Position numbers and translations under genes: made by a program. Positions 36,173-47,780 of a stretch of 47,780 nt of DNA are shown in pieces (within the stretch, counting starts at the first letter, position 1; each line of letters opens with the position of its first letter). This DNA comes from an uncultured Bacteroidales bacterium (GTDB lineage: Bacteria; Bacteroidota; Bacteroidia; Bacteroidales; Paludibacteraceae), in NCBI GenBank assembly GCA_903911085.1, contig CAIWCC010000031.1, forward strand, positions 1 through 47,780, written 5' to 3'. The notes under the pieces are model-generated. The model saw only the letters and a program-made list of their open reading frames with translations, had not been told where the DNA came from and did no database searches.

Positions 36173-39100
36173 ATGAAAAAAATCCTAATTTCAATCATTC
36201 TTTTCTTTTCTTTTTCCCTGGTTTTTGCACAACAAAGACAGATAAAGGGGAAAATTATGGACGATACAAATAGTCCAATTATTGGTGGAACAATACTAAT
36301 AAAAGGTACTAGCAAAGGAACGGTTACCGATGTAAATGGTAATTTCCAGCTAAATGTACCTGCAGATGCAAAAACGATAATTTGCTCATACTTAGGTATG
36401 AAAACAAAGGAAGTAGCATTGCAAGAATCTTCAAATTTTACGATTATACTCGAAAGTAGCGACAAATCGCTACAAGAAGTAACCGTAGTAGCTTATGGTT
36501 CACAGAAACGCGAAAGTGTATTGGGGTCTATAACCACGGTCAAGCCAAGTGAGCTAAAGGTTCCATCGAGCAATCTTACCACAGCTTTGGCAGGTCGTAT
36601 TGCAGGTTTGGTGTCATACCAACGAAGTGGTGAACCAGGTGCCGATGATGCCGACTTTTTTGTACGTGGTGTTACATCATTTAGTTATGCAGGTGGAGGT
36701 CCGTTAATTTTAATTGATGGTCTTGAGGTTACAAAAGGAGATTTAACCCGTTTGCAACCTGATGATATCGAAAGTTTCTCGATAATGAAAGATGCAACTG
36801 CAGCAGCACTTTATGGTGCACGTGGTGCCAATGGAGTTATTATGGTAACTACCAAGCAAGGTAAAGAAGGACCTGCCAAAATTTCTGTACGATTCGAAAA
36901 TTCTATTTCCAATCCTACAAGTATGATTCAGTTTGCTGATCCTGTTACTTATATGCAATTAAACAACGAGGCATTATTAACACGTACTCCAACGGGAACA
37001 GTACCATATTCACTAGAAAAAATTGATAAAACAATTGCTGGTGCTAATCCAATGGTTTACCCTGCTACCGACTGGAAAAATTCACTTCTTAATGATCAAG
37101 CCATTAATAGCCGTCTTAACTTTAACTTAAGTGGAGGTGGAAAAGTTGCCACATATTATGTAGCGGCAACGTATAACCAAGACAATGGTAACCTTAAAAT
37201 GGATAAGCAAAACAACTTCAATAATAATATTGATTTAAAGCGTTTTACTCTTCAAACAAAAATAAATATCAAAGTAACTAAAACAACTGAGTTGATGACC
37301 CAGTTGCGTGGTAATTTCGATGATTACTCAGGACCATTGGTTTCGGGTACTGAATTGTACAATGAAATTATGAGAACTGACCCTGTTAGTTTCCCAGCTT
37401 ATTACATACCAGATGCTACTACAGCGTATAAAAAACACATTCTGTTTGGTAATACCAACACTGGAAATTACATCAATCCGTATGCAGATATGGTTAAGGG
37501 ATATAAAGAATCTGCTAAATCAACAATAATGGCTCAATTCGAGCTTAAACAAGATTTAAAGTTTATCACTCCTGGACTAAAGTTAAGAGGAATGATGAGT
37601 ACAACCCGATATTCATTTTTTGATGTGAGTCGTAGCTATTCTCCATTCTTTTATAGCGTTGGAACTTACGACAAGCCTACTGATAGCTACACACTTACTG
37701 AATTAAATTCAGGAACAGGAACAGACTATTTAAATTATTCTCCAGGCACAAAGGATATTACCACCAAAACCTATATGGAGGCCGCGCTTACTTATGACAA
37801 GTCGATTAACAAAAAGCATAATGTCGCAGCATTATTGGTAACCACAGCCAGAACTTCAATGGACGCAAATCCATTGGATAAAGATAAAAAACCAAGTTTG
37901 CAACTTTCATTACCTTCTAGAAATGCAGGTGTTTCAGGTCGTGCTACCTACAATTATGATTCACGTTATTTTATCGAAGGTAACTTTGGATACAATGGTT
38001 CTGAGCGGTTTGCGGCTAATAATCGTTTTGGTTTCTTTCCATCAATTGGTGGTGGTTGGATTATCTCTAACGAAAAATTCTGGCAAGATCAACTTTCGGC
38101 AACTATTGATTTACTTAAGCTTAAAGGAACTTATGGTTTGGTAGGAAATGATCAAATTGGGGATTCAAATGACCGTTTTTACTACATGTCGGAAGTAAGT
38201 ATGAATAATGGATCTTATGGATATACTTATGGTTCTGAATTTGGCAACGGTATAAATGGTGTTTCTATTTCACGATATCCAAACGAAAATATCACTTGGG
38301 AAATATCTAAGAAAATGAACTTGGGATTGGAAGCCAAGATATTTAATATGTTCAATCTTTCAGTTGAATACTACACCGAAAATCGTCGTAATGTATTGTT
38401 AGATCGTTTGGTTCCTGTATCAATGGGATTGATGGCTTCAACAAAATCAAACACTGGTGAAGCCAAAGGTAGCGGTTGGGATGCGTCAGTAGATGTATTC
38501 AAAAGTTTTAACAAAGACTTTTGGATTCAAGCACGTGCTAACTTCACTTACGCAACAACAAAAATCACAAAATACGAAGAAGTAGATTATAGTGATACCC
38601 CTTGGAAATCGAAAATAGGTCAACCTGGTACTCAACAATGGGGCTATATTGCCGAACGTCTTTTTGTTGACGAAAATGAAGTAGCCAATTCTCCAAAACA
38701 ATTTGGAGATTACAAAGCTGGAGATATCAAATACCGTGATGTAGATGGCAATGGAGTGATTGACGAAATGGATATGGTGCCTCTAGGTTATCCTACTTCA
38801 CCTGAAATAGTTTACGGATTTGGATCATCTATTGGATTTAAAGGAATTGATTTCTCATTCTTCTTCCAAGGAACAGCAAGAGAAACTTTTTGGATAGATC
38901 CAACAAAAACTGCTCCTTTTATCGATACTGATGGATCAACGAATATTTCAAAAAATCAATTATTGCAAGTTTATGCCGACAATCACTGGTCTGAAGATAA
39001 TCGCAATTTATACGCCTTATGGCCTAGATTATCTACAATAACTGTTACAAATAATACCCAAAAGAGCAGTTGGTTTATGCGCGATGGAAGTTTCTTGAGA

Positions 39101-39301
39101 TTGAAATCGGTAGAAATTGGCTATACAGTTCCTGCTAAGGTGCTTAGACCAATTTACGCCAAGAGCTGTAGAGTTTACTTAAGCGGCACAAATTTAGCTG
39201 TTTGGAGTAAATTCAAATTATGGGACCCAGAAATGGCTGGAAACGGACTAGGTTATCCATTACAGAGAGTTATTAACGTTGGTCTTCAATTTTCATTCTA
39301 A
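36173..39301 (+). CDS. SusC/RagA-family TonB-dependent outer-membrane transporter (second PUL)
   Basis: This is an outer-membrane importer for oligosaccharides. The signal peptide (residues 1-19) is followed by a carboxypeptidase-regulatory-like domain (about 24-100), the VTVVAYGSQKRESV segment near 103, a plug with RGANGVIMVTTKQGKEGPAK near 210, and a long barrel ending GLQFSF. At 1042 aa it is normal. It differs strongly from the first SusC in barrel sequence, implying a different ligand. There is no STN domain. It starts the plus-strand operon, divergent from the GH operon, so the two are likely co-regulated halves of one PUL. susD follows after 11 bases. Confidence 0.96.
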   Translation: MKKILISIILFFSFSLVFAQQRQIKGKIMDDTNSPIIGGTILIKGTSKGTVTDVNGNFQLNVPADAKTIICSYLGMKTKEVALQESSNFTIILESSDKSLQEVTVVAYGSQKRESVLGSITTVKPSELKVPSSNLTTALAGRIAGLVSYQRSGEPGADDADFFVRGVTSFSYAGGGPLILIDGLEVTKGDLTRLQPDDIESFSIMKDATAAALYGARGANGVIMVTTKQGKEGPAKISVRFENSISNPTSMIQFADPVTYMQLNNEALLTRTPTGTVPYSLEKIDKTIAGANPMVYPATDWKNSLLNDQAINSRLNFNLSGGGKVATYYVAATYNQDNGNLKMDKQNNFNNNIDLKRFTLQTKINIKVTKTTELMTQLRGNFDDYSGPLVSGTELYNEIMRTDPVSFPAYYIPDATTAYKKHILFGNTNTGNYINPYADMVKGYKESAKSTIMAQFELKQDLKFITPGLKLRGMMSTTRYSFFDVSRSYSPFFYSVGTYDKPTDSYTLTELNSGTGTDYLNYSPGTKDITTKTYMEAALTYDKSINKKHNVAALLVTTARTSMDANPLDKDKKPSLQLSLPSRNAGVSGRATYNYDSRYFIEGNFGYNGSERFAANNRFGFFPSIGGGWIISNEKFWQDQLSATIDLLKLKGTYGLVGNDQIGDSNDRFYYMSEVSMNNGSYGYTYGSEFGNGINGVSISRYPNENITWEISKKMNLGLEAKIFNMFNLSVEYYTENRRNVLLDRLVPVSMGLMASTKSNTGEAKGSGWDASVDVFKSFNKDFWIQARANFTYATTKITKYEEVDYSDTPWKSKIGQPGTQQWGYIAERLFVDENEVANSPKQFGDYKAGDIKYRDVDGNGVIDEMDMVPLGYPTSPEIVYGFGSSIGFKGIDFSFFFQGTARETFWIDPTKTAPFIDTDGSTNISKNQLLQVYADNHWSEDNRNLYALWPRLSTITVTNNTQKSSWFMRDGSFLRLKSVEIGYTVPAKVLRPIYAKSCRVYLSGTNLAVWSKFKLWDPEMAGNGLGYPLQRVINVGLQFSF

Positions 39302-39312
39302 ATATACATACA

Positions 39313-41229
39313 ATGATAAAAAATATTTGTAAAATAATTTTAGCATTATTCATTTTCACTTCATGCGAAAGCTATGTAGACGTTTTTCCGGATAATGTAG
39401 CAACAATTGAATATGCATTTCGTGACAAAGTAGGAGCTGAAAAGTTTCTCGCCTCATGTTATACTTATTTACCAAATGATGGTGATATAAGCGCAGATCC
39501 TGCTATTTTGGGAAGTAATGAACTTTGGACATACTTGAACCCAACCGATATGACAGATAATTATCCTTATGATATTAAGATAGGTCTTCAAAATGCGAGT
39601 AGTCCCTATAATAATTATTGGGCAGGACTTCAAAATGGAAAAGCATTATTTCAAGGAATTAGAAACTGTAACTATTTCTTAGATAACATTGATTTAGTAG
39701 GGCCTGAACTTGATGACAACAATAAAGCAGTTTGGAAAGCCGAGGCAAAATTTTTAAAAGCCTACTATCATTTCTATCTTTTAAGAATGTATGGACCAAT
39801 TCCATTGATTAAAACTAGTCTTCCAATTTCGAGTGATATTGATGCTGTAAGAACCTATAGAGAACCTTTTGATGATTGCGTGCAATACATCTCACAATTA
39901 TTGGATGAGGCAACTGTAGATTTGCCTTTTGCAATAGCCGAACCTGTAACACAAATGGGCAGAATTACCAAACCAATTGCTCTATCTGTAAAAGCACAAT
40001 TATTGGCCATGGCAGCAAGTCCTTTGTTTAATGGCAATCCAGATTACGCCTATTTAAAAGACAACAGGGGAGTTCAATTGTTTCCTGCAGAATATGTGCA
40101 ATCCAAATGGGATAGTGCAGCTGTAGCAGCCCGAATAGCTATTGCTGCTGCTGAATATGCTGGTAACAAACTATACATTTTTGCTGATCAATCAATGTCA
40201 ATTGATACTACAACCAGAAGATTACAGAGTTTACGTGGAGCAGTTTCTGATCGTTGGAACGAAGAAATTATTTGGGGAAATTCACGTTCCATAGCTTACG
40301 AATATTGGTGTTTACCATTTTTAAATGCCAATCATCAAGCCAATGTTAAGTGGAAACCAATGCTCGGACCTACATTTGAAGTAGCAGAATCATTTTATTC
40401 TAAAAACGGCGTGCCAATTGATGAAGATAACACCTATGATTATGCGAATCGTTATACTACAGATTTAACGCCTGCAACAGGTCATAAATTCTATGTGCAA
40501 CCTGGATTTAGAACTGCCAAATTGAATTTGAATCGTGAGCCGCGTTTTTACGCCAATCTTGGTTTCGATGGTGGATATTGGTTTGGAAATAATGAGGATG
40601 CAACTTTAAAACCTTCAGAAAACAATTCAGCACTATTTATGAAACAAGGTCAGAGGTCAGGAAAAGTAGGTAGTTTACGTTATACCATGACTGGTTACTG
40701 GGCTAAAAAACCTTGCAATTACAAATCTGTTTTTAATGCCTCGAAACTTACATTTGAGCCATTTAGATATGCTTTTCCAATAATACGTCTTGCAGATATT
40801 TATCTTCTTTATGCAGAAGCATTAAATGAATCGATGGAGGCACCAGATGCATCTGTGTACGAATACATTGATAAAGTGAGGGCACGTGCTGGATTGAAAG
40901 GAGTTGTTGAGAGTTGGACTAATTATTCGAAATATGGAGCTGCACCAACTACAACTAAAGATGGAATGCGAGAAATAATTCACCGTGAACGCGCAATTGA
41001 ATTGTGTTTTGAAGGGAAACAATTCTGGGATATAAGACGCTGGAAAACAGCTATAAAAAGCATGAACACTACTGTTTTTGGGTGGAATGTAGATGCTAAT
41101 ACCGAAGGCGATTACTACAGAATTATTCCATTGGCTGATATTTCATTCTCTACCAAAAATTATTTGTGGCCTATAAGATCTTATGATTTACGAATCAACA
41201 AAAACCTTGTACAGAATCCGTATTGGTGA
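39313..41229 (+). CDS. SusD/RagB-family surface glycan-binding lipoprotein (second PUL)
   Basis: This is the lipoprotein partner of the SusC encoded 11 bases upstream. A lipobox FTSC places the acylated cysteine at residue 18. Family features include FLKAYYHFYLLRMYGPIPLI (about residues 145-165), YLLYAEALNESM and IHRERAIELCFEGKQFWDIR, and it ends NLVQNPYW. At 638 aa it is longer than most SusD proteins, with extra sequence in the middle that could shape ligand choice. The glycan is not predictable. Confidence 0.95.
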   Translation: MIKNICKIILALFIFTSCESYVDVFPDNVATIEYAFRDKVGAEKFLASCYTYLPNDGDISADPAILGSNELWTYLNPTDMTDNYPYDIKIGLQNASSPYNNYWAGLQNGKALFQGIRNCNYFLDNIDLVGPELDDNNKAVWKAEAKFLKAYYHFYLLRMYGPIPLIKTSLPISSDIDAVRTYREPFDDCVQYISQLLDEATVDLPFAIAEPVTQMGRITKPIALSVKAQLLAMAASPLFNGNPDYAYLKDNRGVQLFPAEYVQSKWDSAAVAARIAIAAAEYAGNKLYIFADQSMSIDTTTRRLQSLRGAVSDRWNEEIIWGNSRSIAYEYWCLPFLNANHQANVKWKPMLGPTFEVAESFYSKNGVPIDEDNTYDYANRYTTDLTPATGHKFYVQPGFRTAKLNLNREPRFYANLGFDGGYWFGNNEDATLKPSENNSALFMKQGQRSGKVGSLRYTMTGYWAKKPCNYKSVFNASKLTFEPFRYAFPIIRLADIYLLYAEALNESMEAPDASVYEYIDKVRARAGLKGVVESWTNYSKYGAAPTTTKDGMREIIHRERAIELCFEGKQFWDIRRWKTAIKSMNTTVFGWNVDANTEGDYYRIIPLADISFSTKNYLWPIRSYDLRINKNLVQNPYW

Positions 41230-41316
41230 TAAATTAATTGTTTTGATTTATAGATTTTCAAATCGTAAATATATAATTTGAAACAGAAATAAAATAATAG
41301 TTTTAAAACTAAAATA

Positions 41317-42507
41317 ATGAAAAGATATATAAATATATTAATCGTGAGTTTAATCCTTTTCACTTCGTGTAAAGAGGATTTTATCGGGCAATTTCCTGTG
41401 GATAGCGTTGCTCCATTGCAGGTTACGAATGTGCAGGTATCAAATCTACCTGGTACAGTAAAATTGAAATATCAACTTCCAGATGAACCAGATTTACTTT
41501 ATGTAAAAGCCATCTACAAAAATTCATTAGGAGTATCAAAAGAAGTAAGAGCTTCTGTCTTTAGTAATTTAATGGAAATTAAGGGCTTCGGTCGTTCTAT
41601 TAAAGCTACAATACAGCTTATTTCGGTAGACCGCAGCCAAAATGAATCGGCGCCAGTAGATGTAGTTATCGAACCTCTTGACTCTCCAATTTATTCAATT
41701 TTGGATAGCATGAAAGTAAATGAGGCATTTGGAGGTATTAGGTTTGAAACAGTAAACCCACTTGCTGTACAGATTATTGCTAATGTGATATTGGAGAAAA
41801 CTGTTGACGGGAAACCTGTTATACAAACAGATGCCTTTTATTTTAGCTCTCCTACATTCAGAGGATATGTTAGGGGACTAGATTCGATACCGTATAATGT
41901 ATCGTTGGTTATTCGCGACGTTTATGGCAATTCTACTGATACCATTCATGCAACCAAAAAGCCATTGTATGAAATCAAATTACCTGCTAAAACAGAATTT
42001 AAGCAAATGCCAATGTCAGTTTTATACAAAGAATCGAACTGGACTAGTCCATGGGCTTGTATGTGGGATGGAAAAACTTTAGAAGATGTTGCATACTATT
42101 TACACATTGACAATCCTCCTTATCCATACTTTACATTCGACATCGGTAGAAGTTATATTTTGTCACGTATGAAAGTTTGGCAACGTCAAACGCAGGTTTA
42201 TACATTGCATAATCCTCGCTTTTTCGAAATTTGGGGAACAAACGATTTAGCAACTGGACAAAATGCCGAAAGTTTTGATGGATGGAAACTATTAGGAAAG
42301 TTCCAAAGTATAAAACCATCTGGAAACGATGAAAACACTACAATTACGGCTGATGATAAAGCATGGGCAAAGGCTGGAGAAGAGTTTGAATTTATTGGCA
42401 TGGACGCACCTGTACGTTATATACGTTTCAAAAGTATTCAAAACTGGACAAGAACGAACGCATTGCATATTGCTGAGTTAGAGTTTTACGGTAACGAGAA
42501 AAAATAA
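41317..42507 (+). CDS. Surface lipoprotein with DUF4959/DUF5126/DUF5000-type architecture
   Basis: This is a probable outer-surface accessory lipoprotein. The signal ends in the lipobox FTSC (Cys18). An Fn3-like N-terminal domain (about 30-120, PLQVTNVQVSNLPGTVKLKY) matches the DUF4959 pattern. A middle beta domain (about 125-225) fits DUF5126. The C-terminal discoidin-like domain (about 240-396, FTFDIGRSYILSRMKVWQRQ to ALHIAELEFYGN) fits DUF5000. Such proteins commonly follow SusC/SusD in Bacteroidetes PULs and are thought to bind glycan at the surface. The assignment is from remembered domain patterns. It lies 87 bases after susD. Confidence 0.82.
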   Translation: MKRYINILIVSLILFTSCKEDFIGQFPVDSVAPLQVTNVQVSNLPGTVKLKYQLPDEPDLLYVKAIYKNSLGVSKEVRASVFSNLMEIKGFGRSIKATIQLISVDRSQNESAPVDVVIEPLDSPIYSILDSMKVNEAFGGIRFETVNPLAVQIIANVILEKTVDGKPVIQTDAFYFSSPTFRGYVRGLDSIPYNVSLVIRDVYGNSTDTIHATKKPLYEIKLPAKTEFKQMPMSVLYKESNWTSPWACMWDGKTLEDVAYYLHIDNPPYPYFTFDIGRSYILSRMKVWQRQTQVYTLHNPRFFEIWGTNDLATGQNAESFDGWKLLGKFQSIKPSGNDENTTITADDKAWAKAGEEFEFIGMDAPVRYIRFKSIQNWTRTNALHIAELEFYGNEKK

Positions 42508-42538
42508 CAACAAATACTAATATTAAAATTTCTAAAAT

Positions 42539-43318
42539 ATGAAAACTAGTTTAAAATTAACATTAATATTGCTTGTTGTTGCCTTCATATCTTCTTGTAA
42601 TGATATGAATGATGGGATTAACAAGTACATGGAAAATGGAGAAAGACTATATATGGGGAAACTTGATTCCGTAAAGACTTTTGCTGGTCAAAATCGATTT
42701 ATGATTTCATTCTACCTTAAAGATCCTCGCGTGGATACTTTGGCAATTTATTGGAATCAAAAAGGTGATTCAATCTTATTACCAATTGCACCTCACAGTG
42801 CAGACTCACTGTATAAAGTAAATATTGGTGGTGGTACATTTCCTGAAGGAAACTCTGTTTTGCAGTTCATTTGCAAAAGTAGAAGTAAATATAAATCAAT
42901 GGTTGTCGAAAGTTCTGTAAATGTGTACGGTGCTCGCTATCAGGCAAAACTAACTTCGCGTTATTATAACAAAGCAGCTAATTGCACTTATAGAACACCG
43001 AAAAATTCGATGACCTTGAGTTTTGGACTGCCGGCTAATCAATCAGAAATTGGTATCATGCTTAGGTTCTTCAATAAAAAACTTGATGCAGAGAAAGACA
43101 CGCTTATTTCGTCTAAATCCATTTCTGATGCACTTGCTGCTGCTAGAAAAATTGACGCTACAGCATTATATGCCTATTTGACAATTCCAAATGTGGTGTA
43201 TGATAAAGTTACTAAACCTGTTACTTATCGTACTCTTTATTTACCAGAAGCAACGGCTATAGATACTTTTTATACAAAAAGAGATACTATTCAAACGTTA
43301 AAAGTAGTATCGTATTAA
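42539..43318 (+). CDS. DUF4998-type surface lipoprotein
   Basis: This is a 259 aa lipoprotein with the lipobox ISSC (Cys20). The segment GINKYMENGERLYMGKLDSV followed by Fn3-like strands (about 35-120) matches the DUF4998 pattern often seen as the last gene of SusC-SusD-DUF4959 clusters. The C-terminal half is a second beta-rich domain. Function is unknown; surface glycan binding is inferred from the neighbours. It follows the previous gene by 31 bases and is closed by the terminator at 43341. Confidence 0.8.
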   Translation: MKTSLKLTLILLVVAFISSCNDMNDGINKYMENGERLYMGKLDSVKTFAGQNRFMISFYLKDPRVDTLAIYWNQKGDSILLPIAPHSADSLYKVNIGGGTFPEGNSVLQFICKSRSKYKSMVVESSVNVYGARYQAKLTSRYYNKAANCTYRTPKNSMTLSFGLPANQSEIGIMLRFFNKKLDAEKDTLISSKSISDALAAARKIDATALYAYLTIPNVVYDKVTKPVTYRTLYLPEATAIDTFYTKRDTIQTLKVVSY

Positions 43319-43340
43319 GAAATAGTTTATTAATAAAACT

Positions 43341-43385
43341 ACAGGCGCTGTACAAAAATCAATGTACAGCGCCTGTTTTATTTTT
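43341..43385 (+). terminator. Strong intrinsic terminator of the susC-susD operon
   Basis: A perfect 14-bp stem (ACAGGCGCTGTACA at 43341-43354, TGTACAGCGCCTGT at 43363-43376) with an 8-base loop is followed by TTTTATTTTT. It starts 23 bases after the last stop codon of the plus-strand operon. Confidence 0.92.
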
Positions 43386-43502
43386 ACGTGAATTGAGAAT
43401 GCATTTTTTATGACCTGATTTCTATTTTTAATTTATCGATTAAATATGGTTCATTTTATACTTCTTATTAATGATGTCCGGTAAAAATAAAAGAAAAAAT
43501 AG

Positions 43503-43604
43503 TGTCGCTCCTAAGGAACTCTGGTAATACTTGTAACTTATTGACTACCATAATGTAGCCTCTCAGAAGCTATTTATAAAAAGTCCTATCGGGGCGAAAT
43601 AATC
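43503..43604. repeat. Diverged multi-hairpin interspersed repeat (copy 2)
   Basis: It contains GTCGCTCCTAAGGA and CTACCATAATGTAGCCTC, the latter aligning with CTACCAAAATATTGCTC of the copy at 35431. The hairpin TAGC/GCTA sits where the first copy has TGCTC/GAGCA. A short open frame after it (about 43583-43720) has coding-like composition, but no start and no recognisable family. Confidence 0.5.
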
Positions 43605-43784
43605 TCAAAGCATTATTGGAAGCGGTTTTTCAGATTTTAAATAAAAAGTTTATCGAACAACAATTATTTAAAACAAAAGCAGTAACAACAGTTGAATTAA
43701 AGAAACAGGTAATTATATAACTCAGCAGGTACAATTCAGTTGAAAAGAAATGCAAAAATTATTGATATCAAAATCGCACAATAG

Positions 43785-43822
43785 AAAAAAATCCACTTCG
43801 CAATAAGCAAAGTGGATTTTTT
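43785..43822. terminator. Bidirectional terminator between convergent transcription units
   Basis: AAAAAATCCACTT (43786-43798) pairs perfectly with AAGTGGATTTTTT (43810-43822). The A and T runs give a U tract in either direction. It lies 31 bases past the beta-galactosidase stop and also backs up the plus-strand operon. Confidence 0.88.
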
Positions 43823-43852
43823 AATTTAATTATTTCACTATCATTAATGGAT

Positions 43853-46981
<3,129 letters not shown>

Positions 46982-47221
46982 TTATTTATGCTGGAGGTAA
47001 ACTGAATAAATTTAACTGAAATAATTTAATTGAAATTTGTAGTTTTTATTAAGTGACTTAACAAAAAGAATCATCATCAAATAACAAATAACTTGTGTTT
47101 TATCAGATATTTACAACTGTGAAATCAAATACAAAATCATTTGTCATTTAATAAAAAGTCATCTATTCGACGACATATATTTTGTAAATGCGATATTGCA
47201 ATTACAATCCAAAATCTTTAT

Positions 47222-47235
47222 TGTAAACGATTACA
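47222..47235. promoter_or_regulatory. LacI/CcpA-type operator-like palindrome
   Basis: TGTAAACGATTACA fits the LacI-family operator pattern TGWAANCGNTNWCA, with a central CG. It lies 271 bases upstream of the beta-galactosidase start. No LacI-family regulator gene is in the window. The rest of 46952-47570 is AT-rich with no gene and no clear -7 box. Confidence 0.3.
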
Positions 47236-47570
47236 CCGATTTTTGAAATCGTCCACGAAGATATAAAAAGTTTTAATAAAAACCATTTGGATTTATCACA
47301 TGTTATAGAAAATTGAGTTTTTGGAATCACATTTTTTTAAGTTTTATTTAAAATTCTCATACTCAATAATCATGATGTGACATATTTTGAATAAACGTTA
47401 TGTAGTATTTGAAAAAACACCAATTTGAATTTTGAAAAAACGACCAGATAATTGATTTATTTACCCAATATACGACCGTATTTAATAGTAGATTTTCCAA
47501 GTTACAAAAAAAAATAATAGTAATGTAATATTTTTTTTAAAACTCTTCCTGAGTTTTGCGCTTTTGCTTT

Positions 47571-47764
47571 TTGGACTGACCTCGTCCAATGAGCCGAAAA
47601 ATGGAGTGATGTAGGCGTAGAAAACTTTTGTGTTTGAGTGCCGACGTATTCCGTCGGTGCGAGTTTAAAAGTTTTCAGCCTACGAACGACTGATTTTTCG
47701 AGCGAAGTGGGCGAAGTCTTGACTTTTTTTGCTTACTTTTTTGCGTCAAGGCAAAAAAGTGAGT
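47571..47764. repeat. Large cruciform-like intergenic repeat at the window edge
   Basis: Nested stems are GTAGGC (47611-47616) with GCCTAC (47678-47683), AAAACTTTT (47621-47629) with AAAAGTTTT (47667-47675), and CCGACG (47641-47646) with CGTCGG (47652-47657). Outside these, CGAAAAAT pairs with ATTTTTCG. A separate hairpin, ACTTTTTTGC with GCAAAAAAGT, follows at about 47735-47760. It is more GC-rich than its surroundings and may continue past the window end. Confidence 0.65.
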
Positions 47765-47780
47765 GGGGCGCGGGGCTAGC

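Noticed and set aside
43583-43720. A coding-like 45-residue tail frame before a TAA
   Set aside because: It has no start, begins inside a repeat, and matches no family I recognise. It could be a relic, but it is not strong enough to list as a gene.

Overview
The window looks like a chromosomal stretch from an AT-rich Bacteroidetes bacterium, most likely in Bacteroidales outside the classical gut Bacteroides. The reasons are two SusC/SusD pairs, many surface lipoproteins, promoter-like TAnnTTTG boxes in place of E. coli-type promoters, little Shine-Dalgarno sequence, and two enzymes ending in type IX secretion (T9SS) sorting domains. A Paludibacter-like organism would fit, but the sequence alone does not prove it. 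No rRNA, tRNA or CRISPR array was seen.

Layout. (1) 37-11435, minus strand: a polysaccharide utilisation locus (PUL) with a GH106-like enzyme, an SGNH esterase-like protein, a sugar isomerase of the arabinose/fucose isomerase type, then SusC and SusD. An AraC regulator (12054, plus) points away from it across a repeat-rich gap. (2) 12.9-15.6 kb: a scrambled accessory patch. It holds a frameshifted REP-associated tyrosine transposase (RAYT) between inverted REP hairpins, a third REP copy, two truncated gene tails and two small exported proteins. (3) 15.6-19.6 kb, plus: an AAA/DUF4143-type ATPase bracketed by two near-palindromic repeats, then a coiled-coil protein and an unrecognised helical protein. 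(4) 34808 down to 19903, minus: a seven-gene run with an unassigned secreted hydrolase candidate, a GH43-like modular protein, CstA, a second GH106-like enzyme, a thioredoxin-TonB fusion, GH43 and GH16. (5) 36173-43318, plus: SusC, SusD and two accessory lipoproteins, closed by a strong terminator. (6) 43853-46951, minus: a LacZ-like GH2 beta-galactosidase. The right end carries a large hairpin repeat cut by the window edge.

How the genes fit together. Surface SusC/SusD complexes and lipoproteins would bind and import oligosaccharides. T9SS-exported GH16 and GH43-like enzymes would act outside the cell, and periplasmic GH106, GH43 and GH2 enzymes would trim rhamnose-, arabinose/xylose- and galactose-type sugars. 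A cytoplasmic isomerase would take a released monosaccharide. A rhamnose-rich plant glycan such as rhamnogalacturonan side chains or arabinogalactan is a reasonable guess, but no polysaccharide lyase or GH28/GH105 gene is present, so the substrate stays open. The most unusual items are the REP/RAYT patch sitting on truncated genes, the paired palindromes around the ATPase, the TlpA-TonB fusion, CstA inside a glycan operon, and a family of diverged multi-hairpin repeats that keep their pairing.
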